Shown piece after piece: positions 25,401 through 40,400 of a stretch of DNA of 64,000 bases (positions are counted from its first letter, which is position 1; every line of letters starts with the position of its first letter). Below the pieces are notes generated by a model. It worked only from the letters and a program-made list of their open reading frames with translations. It searched no databases and had not been told where the DNA came from. Source of the stretch: Macrosoma leucophasiata (lineage: Eukaryota; Arthropoda; Insecta; Lepidoptera; Hedylidae); NCBI GenBank assembly GCA_036365455.1, contig JAWQUS010000032.1, positions 12,346,001 through 12,410,000 of the forward strand, written 5' to 3'. A program made the translations under genes and the position numbers.

Positions 25401-28400
25401 ACATCGGCTTCCCACTTGACCAACGCCTCGCCGTCGTTCACCGCCTGCCTACTTGAAGACACTAGCGGCAACTGGTTTGTGAACCTGTTGACATACGATA
25501 CTTTAACGTTTTCGCAGGTTTACGCGAGCTTCATACATTGTAGAAATTAAATTTGCAGATTTTCTCGCGTATACAACACGCCCAAACTTCTTCTTATACC
25601 CGACGTTTCGGTCGCTTTCCAGCTACCGTGGTCACGGGCAGACTCCGTTGACGCTGAGTCGGCTTTTCGGACGATCAGCATCGTCCACACGACCGCCGAT
25701 CACTCAAACTCGGTACCTCGGGTACACATGTAATAATACTACACATATAATGAAAACTTCGACCTCCCGCTTGATTTCCCCTCCTGACCCATCATCCCCC
25801 CTTGAGAGACAGTTGGATAAACTTCAATAGTGAGGTTACGAGCGGGCGAGCGAGCGGTTTATTTTTAGTTAATTTGGTCAAGTAGTCAGTGCAACGACTT
25901 ATTTCACGATAATTTTAGGCCATAACCCTACGCGCTACACCTCTCTCGTGTAAAAACACGTCACTGATTGATGTCTGTGTAATAGGTAACCAGAATAAGC
26001 GTTTGTATGGAATTTTAGCAGAGTGTCCAGGGTGTGGCTAAGGGCAATAATGATTTGCTGTAACTTAACTATGCTATTCGGTTCAAAGATCTTTAGTTCT
26101 CAAAAATACATTACGTCACTTACACGAGAGCAATAGATTTTAAATAGAAAACATAATCCCGATGTGGGTAGTATTACAAATTCAATGTTTTTAGACGAGA
26201 CGCGTTCTGAGGTGCGACCTCGCCGCTTTCTTCAATTTACCGTCTATACATGCAATTTAGGTGGTGGCCCAAGTTGATAAATGGCGATCACATATTTTTA
26301 TAAATATAGTCAGCAAGTTTTTTATTAAAAATATTAAGCGATTTCGCATCTTTGACGTCTATTGGTATTGAGTTATATAGCTGTGCTCCCCCAAAGGTTA
26401 TGGTATTTTTACCGTAATTTGTTGTAATTTTTGATAACACAGGGTGTTCTGTGTGTCTATATTTGTGTGTGTCACCTTTAGTTGTTTATGTAATATGAGT
26501 TTGAACGGGTCTGTAAATGATTTTATATACTAATATACATGTGTTATATGTGTAAAGTTGTTGGATATTCATAATTTTTGTTACTTTGTATATAACTATG
26601 CAATTGAAGGTTGATAAGCGTTTACTCACCACTGGTCCCAGTTGCTGAGAGTTCGTATCAAGCCGTCGATGTAGCCCGACACGTCGCTGTTCGCGTACCT
26701 ATATGAAGCAACGTACTCTAATTCCTGGAACAGTTGAATCAAGTCATTGACAATTCGATATTAAAATCACATATGCCCGGTTCCTATAACGAACGGATCG
26801 TCATAGTATAATAGCTACAACACGTTTCTACCAAACCAGCAACGGGTTGTTCTGAGTGTTCCACAATGTTTTTAACTCCCCTACCAGTGACGGACAGTAA
26901 ACAGTTCTAACTTTACTGGTGGCCCTCTTTGCGTTTCATTTTCACAGAAACTGTATGCTACGTGACTCATACAACATGCGGTATTTACTTATTTATTGCT
27001 ATGTACGAAGAATAAACATAATATAAGACCTTTTTAAATGTATTTCATTGCAATAATCGATTAAATTACTATTTTTATTGCAATTTTGTTGTTATTCTTA
27101 CAATACTACAAACATCTCGGTGAAACGAAACGCCGCCGTCAAGCGCCACGCGTCTCTACAGATTTGCCGCCATTACAGTTGTCATTCATTGTAGCCAAAC
27201 AGAGTCGAGTTCTTGAATTTTTGTTACGTTTGAAACTACCTAGTACCTAATAACTGAAACTAGCTATGGATTTTACACCAGTAAGTATTCTACCTTGTTA
27301 ATTTGTTGAATTGATAATTAAAATAATTGTCCTATAAGCACATATGTTTGTGTTATGTACTTTGGTAATTATTAGGTTAATTTTCTTTTACAGAAAAGTA
27401 AAAAACCAATGACAAAGGATGAGGTGGCAATGTTCATTGATTTGGTAGCAAGTTTTACAATTTTAACTAGCAAAGAGACCAATGCCGCCACGAATAAACT
27501 GAAAGAAGATGCGTGGCACTCATTGACGGCTGCTTTCAACGCTAAATGTGGGAGTGTCCCTAAACAAAAGGATCAGTTAAAATTGAAATGGGACAACCTA
27601 AAGAAGGCAGCCCGGAAACGGTCTCAGCAAATACGAATGAACCAATTAAAGGTAATGTATCTAGTACCTAGGCATTGTCGATATTCTGCTGTGTGGGAAG
27701 ATATGGACACTGGTAGAGTAGAGTATACAGTAGATCTTTTCTATTTCTTTTTTCGACAAAGGTTTATACCTGTCTAATACTAAAAAAAATGTACTAGGTA
27801 TATAACTGATTATTACCTTATGAGCTGAAAGTATTTGGTCCCTTGTAATAGTGAAAGTAGCTGCGCTCCGACAGATATCTTCAATATTGTGGCCTTCGTC
27901 GATTATCACTATGTTGTTTTGCAAATCAATTTGCATCTGTAACATATATGTTCTAGAATAGTCTAGTTGAGTTGCACAGTTGGCTAGAGTACAGTTGCCC
28001 TTGCTTCAATCATTGATACATTTTAAATACCATTAAACATTTTTATTCACCAGGTACATGACTTGAAAGCCAGCTACTGCACCAGGTAAACTGATGATTG
28101 GCTTAGACTCTTAAGTTAGACTAAATCATCTTAATACCGAGTCAGAATTAAGGTTAAAATTGTACAAAATTACTCCTGAAATTGACTCCATTTGCGACAA
28201 GAAACAAGCACACCCATCAGATTAATATTAGTAAAAATAAAATATATTTCTTTTTTCTATTTGTTACCTTTTATTGAAATAAAAACACAATTTTCTTCAA
28301 CAGTCAATTTTTTGTTTTCTTGGAGGGGGGAGGGGAGGATGTGGCAGGGGTTTAATTAGTTGAAGGATTCGCTGTCACCTGGATACTTTTCAACAGGGGT

Positions 28401-31400
28401 ACGTGGAGCCAAAAGTTTGAGAAACCCTGGCTTAGAGCGACAACAAGTAAGACGACAATGTAAGGGCAGAAGACGATTTGTGCACTAACCGCCATAGTGC
28501 GGGCTGCGAAGTCTTATTTCTCCCGTTGACATCAGGTCTTTGACGTCAAACGTTTTTTTTTTATGTAATTGAAGTGGTAAACAAGTATGCAGTTCACATT
28601 GATGTTAAGTGATGACTGCAGCCTATAGACACCCACACAAAAACCAAGGTCAAAATGTAGATGCGTTACCACTCCTGAGGCCTAAGGTGTTATGCCTCTG
28701 TGCCGGAAATTTCAGAGCCATACATTACCACCTGACCGGCACATGATAGTGCTGAACACTACCATTTAGCGGCAATTGGGAATTTGAAAATAAAAAATGA
28801 ATTGATTTTTTTTATGTTTTATAAAACTTTGTTATTCATTGTATTGAAGTGTCATGCGAAAAAGAGAAATTATTATTTTTTAAATTAATTAGACGCAATT
28901 AAAAGTTGATAAAATTTAAATAAAAATGACGTGACTATGAATGAACGCGCCACGATTGGTTACCCCTAATTGTGACGTCATAATATTATAGCTTTTCAAG
29001 AATAGTACAGCGTTTACGGCGATAACATGTGTCTCGACAATAATATCGAAAATTTATTGCTAAAAAAATTATTAGTGGATTCCGTGTAGCTATGTGTTAC
29101 AAAGGATTTATAAAGGCAAAGTCTGATAATATTCCTGATGTTTATGATAACCAATTATGTGACAAATGATGTTCGGTTCAATTCTGCTGAAGTTCGAAAG
29201 TAAGTAAGTTAAATCTATACATCTATACAAATAAATAAAATTGGAGTGTCTGTTTGTAATATTAAAATAACCGCTTTTTACTAAATGCATATGTATGTAT
29301 ACACAGTACATATACCAAACCAACATTTTTTACTATTTTTGTCTGTCTGTCTGTTCGGCGGGGCTAATCTTGGGAACGGCTGGACCGATTTTGACGAGAC
29401 TTTCACTGGCAGATACCTGATGCGATAAGGAGTAACTTACGCTACTTTTATCTCCGTACATCCATACATACATAAATACCTACATACAAATAAGTAGAAT
29501 TGGAGTTTATCCGACTTTGACGGGACTTTCACGGGTAGGTAGCTGATGTAATAAGGAGTAACTTAGGCTACTTTTATCTCCATACATCCATATATACCTA
29601 CATACAAATAAGTAGAATTGGAGTGCATCCGACTTTGACTGGACTTCCACGGGTAGGTAGCTGATGTAATATTAGGAGTTACTTTGGCTACTTTTATCTT
29701 CATACAACCATACATACATACCTACATACAAATAAATAGAATTTGAGTGTCTTCGATTTTGACGGGACTTTCACTGGCAGATAGCTGATGTAATAAGGAG
29801 TAACTTAGGCTACTTTTATACTAGTTGCGGCCACGACTTCGTCCAGGTAGATACTGAACCATCATATTTTTTCTCACGTGGACGAAGTCGCGGGCACAGC
29901 TAGTAAGTAATAAAAATAGTGTTATGAAATACTCGTACTTACATCGAAATGATCTTCACAACAAAAAATAATCGATTTTGTTTTTGGATTTTCATGGTGC
30001 ACTGCTTGAAACCATTTATTTCGACGTTTTTCATCTTGGGAAACATTTAAAAACTTCTTACCAGGAGTTGTTTTTGTAGTATTCGTACATAATGGTACAA
30101 AACAAGAACGATAACTTTTAAGATTCGACATTTTCAATATAAATTTGTCTTTTTATATTCGTAACAATGTCAACAGAATTAATTAGATCTAAACACTGTA
30201 CGTGTTGTCTCTGTATCAACTGCTATGAGTGGAAACTAACATTATGACGTCACATGCACTCGGGTTAGTTCGGGAGCTGTCGGCGTGTCTTCGGTACTAG
30301 ATTCAAAACTTATGAATTATTGCAAAAAAATAATTTTGTTATAAAACTTATATATAATCTTTCTATTTATTGCATAATTTTTTTTTTCTAAAACCCAATT
30401 AGCCAAAAGCGGTATTAGGTAATGCGGTGGTGCTTACGCCCGCGATCTCCGTCACTGGAGCTCTACCACCAGTAATTTGGGGTTCAACGTAGCAAGATGT
30501 TGGGGTGACGTCCAAAAAGTGGCAGGATTTTGGGGTTCAACGTAGTTCTGGCATAGCGCAGAAGTGTGTTGGTATATTTTTATAAAAAGAGGCGATAGCA
30601 AAATATTATAGGCCCATCGTGCCCTGGGGCACGTCATTAACCTGTTTGTAAGAGTCATCATCAGAATCGTTGAAAATGAGCGAAAGAAATATTGTTTCAG
30701 ATCACTTACACTATTCCTAATGCTCGGGTCGATCAGATAGTTGTAAGGGCAGAAGACGATTTGTGCGCTAACCGCCATAGCGCGGGCTGCGAAGTACGGA
30801 CATGCGCCTATTTGTTCTCCCGTTGACACCAGATCTTCCAGATCGAAGGCGTGCGGCAGGACTTTGTGGTTCAATGCAGTTTTGTTGTCGTAGAACTTGC
30901 AGTTACTGGATTTGTCGCCTTTGTTAGACTTCTCGAACGTCTGCAGTGGAATGTAAGGCTGATATTAATTATCATCATATTGATTTTATTATTTATTTAT
31001 TTATTTAAAAAACATACAATAATTAGGTGAATACAATAACAGTAAGACGCAACATAAACTCGTTCGAGTTTTACCGCGCGTCAGTGTCATCAACATATTA
31101 TTTATAACATTAATTACCTACCTACAAAATCAAATTAATTTAGACTAGGCATGCGTATTACAATCATGTAGGTAAGTAGGTAATATAATGGCGAGCGCGA
31201 GCACTCCGTCGAACCTGAGCGCTGCACCGACCCACCTGACTTGTGTGTATACAGCATGTTGTTTGATAAAAGTACATAATGTAAGTGTAATTTTTTTTTT
31301 TTTTAGGTTTCGTGTATTATTACTTACGTTGTTGTTGTTAATTTATTTATAAAAAAATGTTTCAATTTATATTTAATGTTCTTATTATTTATTTCATTTC

Positions 31401-34400
31401 TCAATTCTGTTGGCAGTTCATTTATAAAAGAAGGTACGGTATATTTTAAAGTTCTTTTGCCATAAAGATTATTGTATTTTGGTAACAATAATTTGTTCTT
31501 ATAAGAGCTACGGGTTCTTACGTCAGTAGAATTGTCTATGTTATGTGTTGTTTTATTATAATTGAAAAATTCTTCATTTAATATACTTAATCTGATTTTT
31601 TCATGCACTGGAATAATTTTGGAAAATTCGAATAATTTATGGTGGTTCTCTTTGAATTTTGTTTTAATATTTAAAGGAACAACTTGTTTCAACAAACGTA
31701 GTTGTAGTGTGTATATACGATCAAGATGACTTTTGAAAGTTCTCCCGTAACTAGACAATCCGTATCCTATAATCGACTCAACTAGTGATTTATAAAGTTG
31801 GAGTCTAATTGTGTAGGGTATTTTACATTTCATTATGGAAAATTTTGCAAGTATGGCTCTTAATTTATCACAAACATATTGTATGTGATCTTTCCAGTTC
31901 ATCCTATTATCAATGACGAGGCCTAAGTAAGTATACTTGTCAACTACCTCTAGAGGTTTACAGTCACAAAGTGATGTGTTAGCTTTATGAAGACATGCAT
32001 GGTCGTGTGCTATTAAGCTAGGTGATATTTCACATCTATTTTGGCTAGAGCTTAAATACATAAGTTTTGATTTGTCCGTGTTTAATACTAACCCCATGTC
32101 ATGCGACCATTTCAATAGCATGTCAAAATCTATTTGTAATTTTCTAAGAGCTTCACTTGGGTCTTTACCTACAGCCATCAGACAAGTATCATCTGCAAAT
32201 TGGTATATTTCGCAGTTGGAGATAACTCTGTGTAAATCATTTACGTATGTAACGTAATTGATATAGGTATTATTCATAATGATTACGATTTTACGCTTAT
32301 GATTTTATATGTAGTTTAGAGAAGTATAATATTGTAAGGGAGAGCAGAAATAGTGGCTTGAGGTCCATATCTAGTCTTTCTAGGTCTTAACGAAAAGTAT
32401 CCTTAATTTTGATCGAGTTAGCAAAATTGCGTTGTGAACTTTAGAAATTAAAGAACTTTAGAAATTGCACATTAGCTTGAATCGCTCCTTTTTAGTATGG
32501 ACTCAACTAGCTCCCTGCAGTAGTGTAGGCAGATCTATAGAGTACGATTGAGGTGAGAATATTAGCGACTCTAAAGGGAAAAATTCCGTGAAAATGGCGC
32601 ATCGCAGCATGCGCTTGGCTGTCAGAGCCTCCGTCAACAAGCCATAAGCAGGTGAAATGTGTGAGAGGCACCGGAGCAATATTTATAGTGTACCCGGATT
32701 CCATCCTTTGTGCACTGAAGTCTGATCCGAGTGGTTACGGTTACGTCGTATGGTCGTGGTTACGGAGCTCAAGTCCTCGATATCCCATCTATCCTCGCTA
32801 GAGACTCGGCTGAATGAGAAAGAAACCTCGTAAACATGTGTGCAATTCAAACGTGGTAAATGTGAAACCTTCAAAAATGTTCATAAGGGACACTGTATGA
32901 TGCTTCCTGTCTCATTTTCTCCCTCATTAAATCTTATAAATTTATGTGTTTGCCTCTTTTTACTGTCACTTTTTCGTTTCATCAGAAGTTCATAAGGAAG
33001 TTTTCACTTCAAAACTGGAATCAACAAACCTTGATACAAGCCCTGCACATGTCATTCCTGGTTCCCCATTGGTGCCTATCGAATTCTCGTATGCAGCTGT
33101 GGTCGCGGCTCGACAGCACCGTCATCAGCGCCTCACCGCAATAACCGGTGCGGGAGAACTCCTTCACCACCTGCTGAATCTGCTTGTGGGTTCTCGCGCC
33201 GTAGTATATAGTGGGTAGGCTGGAATCAACAAGCATTGATGTCCTGACACGAAGGTTGTTCACCAGGTTGTATAGGTTTCTGAAATCAACCGGCACCCAT
33301 GCTTCTACATTACATGCTCATCTACTGACCAACTGAAATAAATAAAATAAATTAATACAAATAGAAGTACTTGGCGTAAAGATGCAAATTATATAAAAAT
33401 TACATAAAAATGATTAAATTCAGAGAATTTTTATATGGCGAGTAATTAAAACTACGTGTTTAACTAAACTTCACAACTGAAGCGCGCATGGCTACGCGGC
33501 TGGTGTAGATCATAGGCGATCTACTCGGTTAAGCATTACTAGCGCGGTCGGGTGTGTGTTGGGTGACCGCTAGTGGCAAATTAAAATGCGCTTTTGCGTC
33601 ATTCGGAGGGCACGTTAAGCCGTCGGTCCCGGTTGCTATCGATAGATATCAGTCGTCATGGCCACTAACGTCCGTCTCTCCACTAATCGCCACAAAATTA
33701 AAGCTAATAAATTTTTTAAACTTAAAAATTGAAGTTATTAAAAAAATGGAAATAAATAAATTGACAAATTTCCAAATAGCCGAAACTACAAAGACTAAAA
33801 TTTTGGAAAAAAATAAAATAATCCCTTATCTAGTATGTTCCTAGGTTTTCGCGAGCTACACTCATTGAAATAAAACTAGCTTTCGGATTTATCTCGCGTA
33901 TATTAAAATAAAATGATTATTTCAAATCGTACTCGACGTTTCGGTCGCTTTTCAGCTTCCGTGGTCTCGGGCAGACTGAGGTGGCATTTGTCTGACAGCA
34001 GTTTGAAAAAATTTTTTTTTTCAGTTTTACAAATGTGAGGCCCGAGACCACGGAAGCTGAAAAGCGACCGAAACGTCGAGTTCGATTTTAATCCCTTATC
34101 TATTAATAACAGGAAAACAATAGGTATATTCTAACTGCGTACTATAAACAATATTGGTTTACACGAGATATTAGCTTGATAAATTAAATGCTGACGAAGT
34201 TCCGGTGCTGAACTATCCGACACCGAATTATAGCGATGAACCCGAAACAGAGCAAAGCAAACAAAGTAATAAACGACTACACAAGTTTAACACAACAGCA
34301 TCGCATTTCATGCATGTAAATAACCCTCGCGTTATTTTCCAAAATGCTTGTTATTCATCGTTATATCGGTGTCATGGAATTCATATTGTAAACTGTAACG

Positions 34401-37400
34401 CAAAGATTACTTTTTAAGTTATGGACTTATTACATGGCACGGTATTCAGGATACGATAGCAAGGGTCAGGGTAGTGTAATAACATTTAGGGCAGTTAGGG
34501 CCCTAATTAGGGCGACCGGAACTGCCCGGTCAGCCTAACGCTCTAACTACACACAGTACAAATATGAGCAGTATGGAAACTACATACAAAACGTTCAAAA
34601 CGGCACACTCACACAAACATGGGCATCGACACTCGAGAAGCGAGTGACTCGGAGCTGCAGCACCGCGAGAACTGCTTAGGGGCCTCGTTGATGCGCATGA
34701 TAGTGTGATTGCGCCGTTTCAACATTTTGTACGTAGTTGATCTTTGAACTGTGACTGAGTTAGGGCCCTGTCGACCAGATAGTGTAATAAGCGGCAACCC
34801 GGCGCGAAGCCACGCCTACCCTTTCTGCTGGACCCTGAATACCGTGTCGTGTAATAGACTTTTTGACAGGATGCCATACCTTAAAAGAAAAGAATGGAAC
34901 CATTATTTAAAAAAAAATATCACTCGGACGTTTGTCTGCCTATCCAGTTGAGTTGAAATTTGGTACACACATATAAGTCAGTAACCCTGTTTGGGTTACT
35001 GATTTACACGTACACAACGTGTAACAAGATTAATAAGTGAATTTTTGCCTCTTTTAGGAAACAAATTACGTAATAAAAAATAATATATGTACTATATTGT
35101 ATGATGTATCACGAGAAGGTCTCATTATAAAGATCTAAATAATATATATTTTTAATTATTTTAACACAAACAGTTTAGAAAGTTATTCAAGAAAATAAAC
35201 GAAAATTGATGGGTAAGCTACTGGTCCTAAAAAAACAGAAAATAGTCCTTTACTCAAGCAGCTTTTTTAAGCTACGCGGCCAGAGACGATGGAAAAGTCC
35301 AGTTACCATAAATATAGCATAATATATCATCACCATAGTTAAAATAAAAGATATCTATTTAAAAACAGAAGGTCACATTCACAAACAATTTTAAAACATC
35401 TACATGCAACTCTACATATTTACAGCTAGGTCTACGTGTAGATATAAAAAAAAAATGTAACTTCACGCCTGTAATCCTCGAAAGGGCAGGCAGAGGTAAA
35501 TTCAATCATACATGCAAACACCCACGATTCGCCGGTTACGTTTTGGCCCATGTAACAGGTGGCGAGCCTATTGACATCTCCGGGCACATAACCAAACTTC
35601 GAGGTACCTACTGGGAAACTTCCAGAAAATGGAAAAATCCCAATAGAACCAGAGATAAAGGATTTTACACCGTTATCTCTAATATCCCCCGTCCCAGGTA
35701 TCGAACCCAGGACCCCAGCGTAGTAGTAGTGGTATTTATAGATACACTATTACTTGTAATTAACATAAGTAGGTTAGGTATATTTTTACAGTAAATGACA
35801 GTAGAGTAGATGCAGTTACAACACTAAGGGCGAGATTCACAGACCGCACTACGACTTTATTTTCGAGCAAAGTACGCTTCGAACTGTCACAACCCATACA
35901 TTTCTGACAGTTCTAAGCATACTTTGCTCAAAGTAAAGTCGTAGTGCGGTCTGTGAATCTCACCATTAGCCTGGGTTGCACCACTATAATTGTTAAAGTT
36001 ATTGTAAAATTTCACATCCTTCTCTAACTTTAACAGATTTCTTTAAGTTAGAGAAGGATGGTACAATAACTTTAACTTTAACAAATATCGTGGTGCAACC
36101 CAGGCTTAGAACACACACAAACAGTAAGACCAAATATATCCATTGGTATTGCCTCCATTTAAGGTTTGAGGGTTCGATACATTTATTACAAAAAGCAGTG
36201 TGAGCATATGACGTATCAGAGTTTTCAGTTAATTTTAATCAGGAAAATCACTGCTCTCGTTTAATGTTAGTACAAAGCCTTAATGAGTTTGTTTATTGGA
36301 TATATTTCAGCACTAAGTAAGTTGAAGGAAAAGGGTAACCTGACCAAGGCTGAATCAACGTTATCAACCTACAGAATTAATCTTGAGACAATATACTGTA
36401 CACTTGTCTGTAGGTTATGGGTCATGGGAAAAAATATTTACTTATCAACATTTTTTCATCCGAAAGACATATACAGCTGTACAAAAGCCTCGCCCAAAAA
36501 TTGCTACAATTTACGGTTCTGCCGTTCAATCCGGGGTAATACAGCGATTGCTTCCCTGGTGAATACCAGGTCGTCAGTCAGTCTGGTGGGGAGCATGCTA
36601 AAGCGAAATGTTGCCTGAGCGTAAGCCGCTAACATGTCGACGGACAAAATGCGCGGGCGCTGGTCGCAGACATGATTCTTTTCATATAGGCCGCCGAAGC
36701 GAGTCGGCGGGCTGTGTCGGCAGCCCGGCGGGCTCAGTGTGTATGGCGCTTTAAGATTCGACTTCCGGTGCGCCGTCGCCACTCGAGAAATGTTCTGCCC
36801 CAACGGCCGTCACATCTTACCCACTCCTTGGGTTTCGTTATATCAGCTACTTTGGGTCTCATGTGGATCTGCTCATTATCGTTATCACAGGGAGGCGCCG
36901 TGTTAACAGTGAAATGGTACGGAAATGCCAACCATGTTAAATTACGAAATAGACATCTTTGATACCACTAAGCAGACCACACTTCACGCAAATCACACAA
37001 GAATACTTTCGAAGCAAAAACAAACTCATATAATCATCCAATATCTTTATCTTACCGTATATTTTCGGGGGTTTTCGGCTGCTGAACGCTGGTGCCTTGT
37101 TCAGGCGTCCTGGGTCGCTCTGGACTGAATTCCATTTTGCATTTCTTGTGTATAGTCACGAGGTCTGACGAACCTGAAACCGTAAGAGAGATCATGGATC
37201 TTCTGTGCGCATTACATCTGGACTATTGTTAACCGCACAAGTAACAATTTTTTTATGAAATATGGCTGGATTTTTCTTCTTTCATCACGCTTTTTACATC
37301 ATACGTGGCAATTTAGAATTTTGTTGACTTCGGCATCAGATAATCTGACTTATTTGGTCGAGGTACTTTATCAGAGATAAAGGTGTAAAATCCATTATCT

Positions 37401-40400
37401 CTGGTTCTATTGGCTTTTGTAATTTTCTGGAAGTTTCCCAAACCTCGTAGTTTGGTAATGTGCCCGGAGATGTCAACAGGCTCGCCTCCCAGTTACATGG
37501 GCCAAAAACGTAACCTGTGAATTGTGGGCGTTTGCATGTATGCGTGAATGCATGCATTTACCTCCGCCTACCCATTCGGAGATTACAGGCGTGAAGTTAC
37601 GTTTACGTAAGTTTTATGTCACTTAAAGTTAATAATAAAATGTTACGACCATAAAAAACCTATTATTTGCTCACGACATCTATATTTCTATTCCTACGTA
37701 GTAAGTTTATGTGGTTTACAAATAGTTATTGCTGTCTATGGTTTAATTTACTTAATTCTTTCAATATTCATATTACGAAGTTATGCTCGTATACTTAATC
37801 AATAGTGTCGCCACATAAAAATGTGTGCCTATATCTGAGTACGATTTTGGGATCAAACAAAACCCTGCTTAAAAGACCTACATATTATTATGAAAGTTTA
37901 AATTCCCTTCAAACAGATACCTAGTCTTTCAGAAATCGTGATTGATATTTAAAAAATATATAGGTATGCAACTAGCTATTGCCCGCGGCTTCGCCCGTGT
38001 GGATGTCGTTTTATAAATATTTTTTCCTGAATTTTCTTTGCTATAAACCTCACGGAGCCCGAGACCTTTCCAACGAATGCAAAACCGTGGAAATCGGTTC
38101 GGGCGTTCTGGAGTTATAGCGTCAGGAAGGAAAACCCGACTTATTTTTATATTATAGATTTATTCACAGCGTAAAAATACAAAATATTTTGCTTGTTATT
38201 TGCTTTTATATTGAACAAAATTAGCCGTCTATCATTACAAAGTATATGTATAAACAGCGTAGATTTAATATGCAGGACGTGAGGGGTAAGTGGGGTAACC
38301 GGAGACAGGGTGGCGGGCTTCAGATAGCAGCGGTCACATTTCTGACATACTACGTCCGGCCGTCTCAGCCATTCCATATAATTCCAATAGGTTGCGACGT
38401 TGGGTCGAAGCTAGGCGACGTTGGTGCGCCGTGTCAAGTTCGGGTCCCATGTACAAAATATCAACGTTACAAAAGAATTTATTTAAAAATAATCGTGTGT
38501 GCACTATGCACTATGTATGTATGTAGGTACGTGTTGTATAAGGCATTTAAATAGTGTTATAAAATAATAAGATAGTTTCCAGTTGAGTATATATTTTCAA
38601 GTGACAATACACAACGTTGCTATGTTACACATATCGTCATCTTATTCTAAGTTTAATAATAAGTAGGTAATATACCATGTAGGTACTATACTACATTACT
38701 CCCCCATTTACAAAGCCAAACGTTTCGTACGAATTCTTTCTGATCGGCGAGGAGCGGGGGTAGTGTTGGCACTTAATGTATTAAGGTATCCGTTGAGGTG
38801 AGAGTGTTCTTTAAATCTTGGATAATGCGCGTATCCTCTTCTGTCCAATTCCATCTTTGACCTTTTTTTAATAATCTATATAGATAAGCGCATTTGACGT
38901 GCAAGTTATTGATGAAACGGCCATAGTATGTTATAGAACCCAAAAATGAGCGTAGTTCTGATACGTTTTTGGGTACTGGCATGTTCTTTATGGCTTCTAT
39001 TCTCTCGTTTGTAGGATGTATACCATATTTATCTATTCTATGACCCAAAAATTTGATACTTTCTTGAAACCATGCACATTTACTTCCTTGACTTTTGACA
39101 CCTGCTGCTGTTAATCGTTCTAGAACAGCTTTTACGCGTTTAACGTGCTCCGTTAGTGTTGATGCTGTTATCAAAATGTCATCCAAGAAGCATACTGTGC
39201 CATCCAACCCACTCAGTATTTGATGCATGATTCTTTGAAAAACGGCTGGAGCGAATGATATTCCAAACGGCAAACGTTTGTATTGAAAATATCCTTTGTG
39301 TGTTGCGATTGTTAAAAACTTTTTGGAATCTGGGTGAACAGATAATTGTAAATAAGCGTCTTTGAGATCGATTTTAGTAAAAAGCTGACCGCCAGCTAAT
39401 TTTGATGTTACTTCTTCAAACCGCGGCAACGGATAATCGTCTGTTTGGACATATCGGTTAATAGTAACTTTAAAATCTGCACAAATTCGGATATTTCCGT
39501 TCGATTTAAGCGCTATTACAATTGGTGAAGCCCATTCGATTGGTGTCGTCATAGTATCAATCGGTTCTAATATGTCTTCCTTAACAAGGCGTTCCAGTTC
39601 TTTTGTTACTTGATCACGAAGTGCTAAAGGTACTGGACGAGGTCTAAAAGCTTTTGGTTGTACATCTTTATTAATATGTATTTTAGCGCAGTGTCCATTT
39701 ATTGTTCCCAATTTTCCATCAAACAAAGAATTAAAATCCTTTAAAAGTTTATTTTTATAGTAATCGGTACCTTTTGTTTTGGTGTGTTTCGTGTCTTCCG
39801 TTTTTATGTTACATAATCTAGCCCCTTCTGGCATAGGTAAATTAAATGCAAGACACCAATCCAATCCGAAAAGAGGGACGTCGTTTTCTTTTGTTACGTG
39901 GGCTTCCAGAATTTTTGTTGTGTTGAAAGCTGTTACAGATATTTTACAAACGCCTAAAGTTTCAACTTGTACAGCTGTATAAGCAATCAGATTTTTGCAT
40001 TTCTGTAGTTCTGGTCGACCAATTTTTTTCCATAACTTATGTCCTATCACTGTATGCACTGCTCCAGGATCATATAGCATTTCAATATTTTTTTTGTTTA
40101 AAATTGTTGTTGTCATAACTTTTGTGATATGTTTATGCGAATTAATATGAAAAGTATTCGTACTTTCATCGCTATCGCTGGTATTCGAATCCGAGTCATG
40201 TTCATTCAAACGTCGAGTTATAGAATTTTTATGCTTAGTTGTTAAACAAACCGACGAAAAATGATTTTTCTTTCCACAATTGTCACAAATTTTACCTCTA
40301 GCAGGACAATCTCGGAGTTGATTGTGATATCTGTTGCCACAAAATATACATTTCCTAGATTCTCTCGTTCTGTTATGCGATTTCTTTGATTTTTTTGATA

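Noticed and set aside
36504..36970. Minus-strand open frames (LAFPYHF...KPKEW and [15 protein letters not shown]) as extra helicase exons
   Set aside because: The exons on either side (37056 and 33219) join each other in phase and sense, giving ENIR-LPTIYYG. The open frame would leave in phase 0 and break the join.
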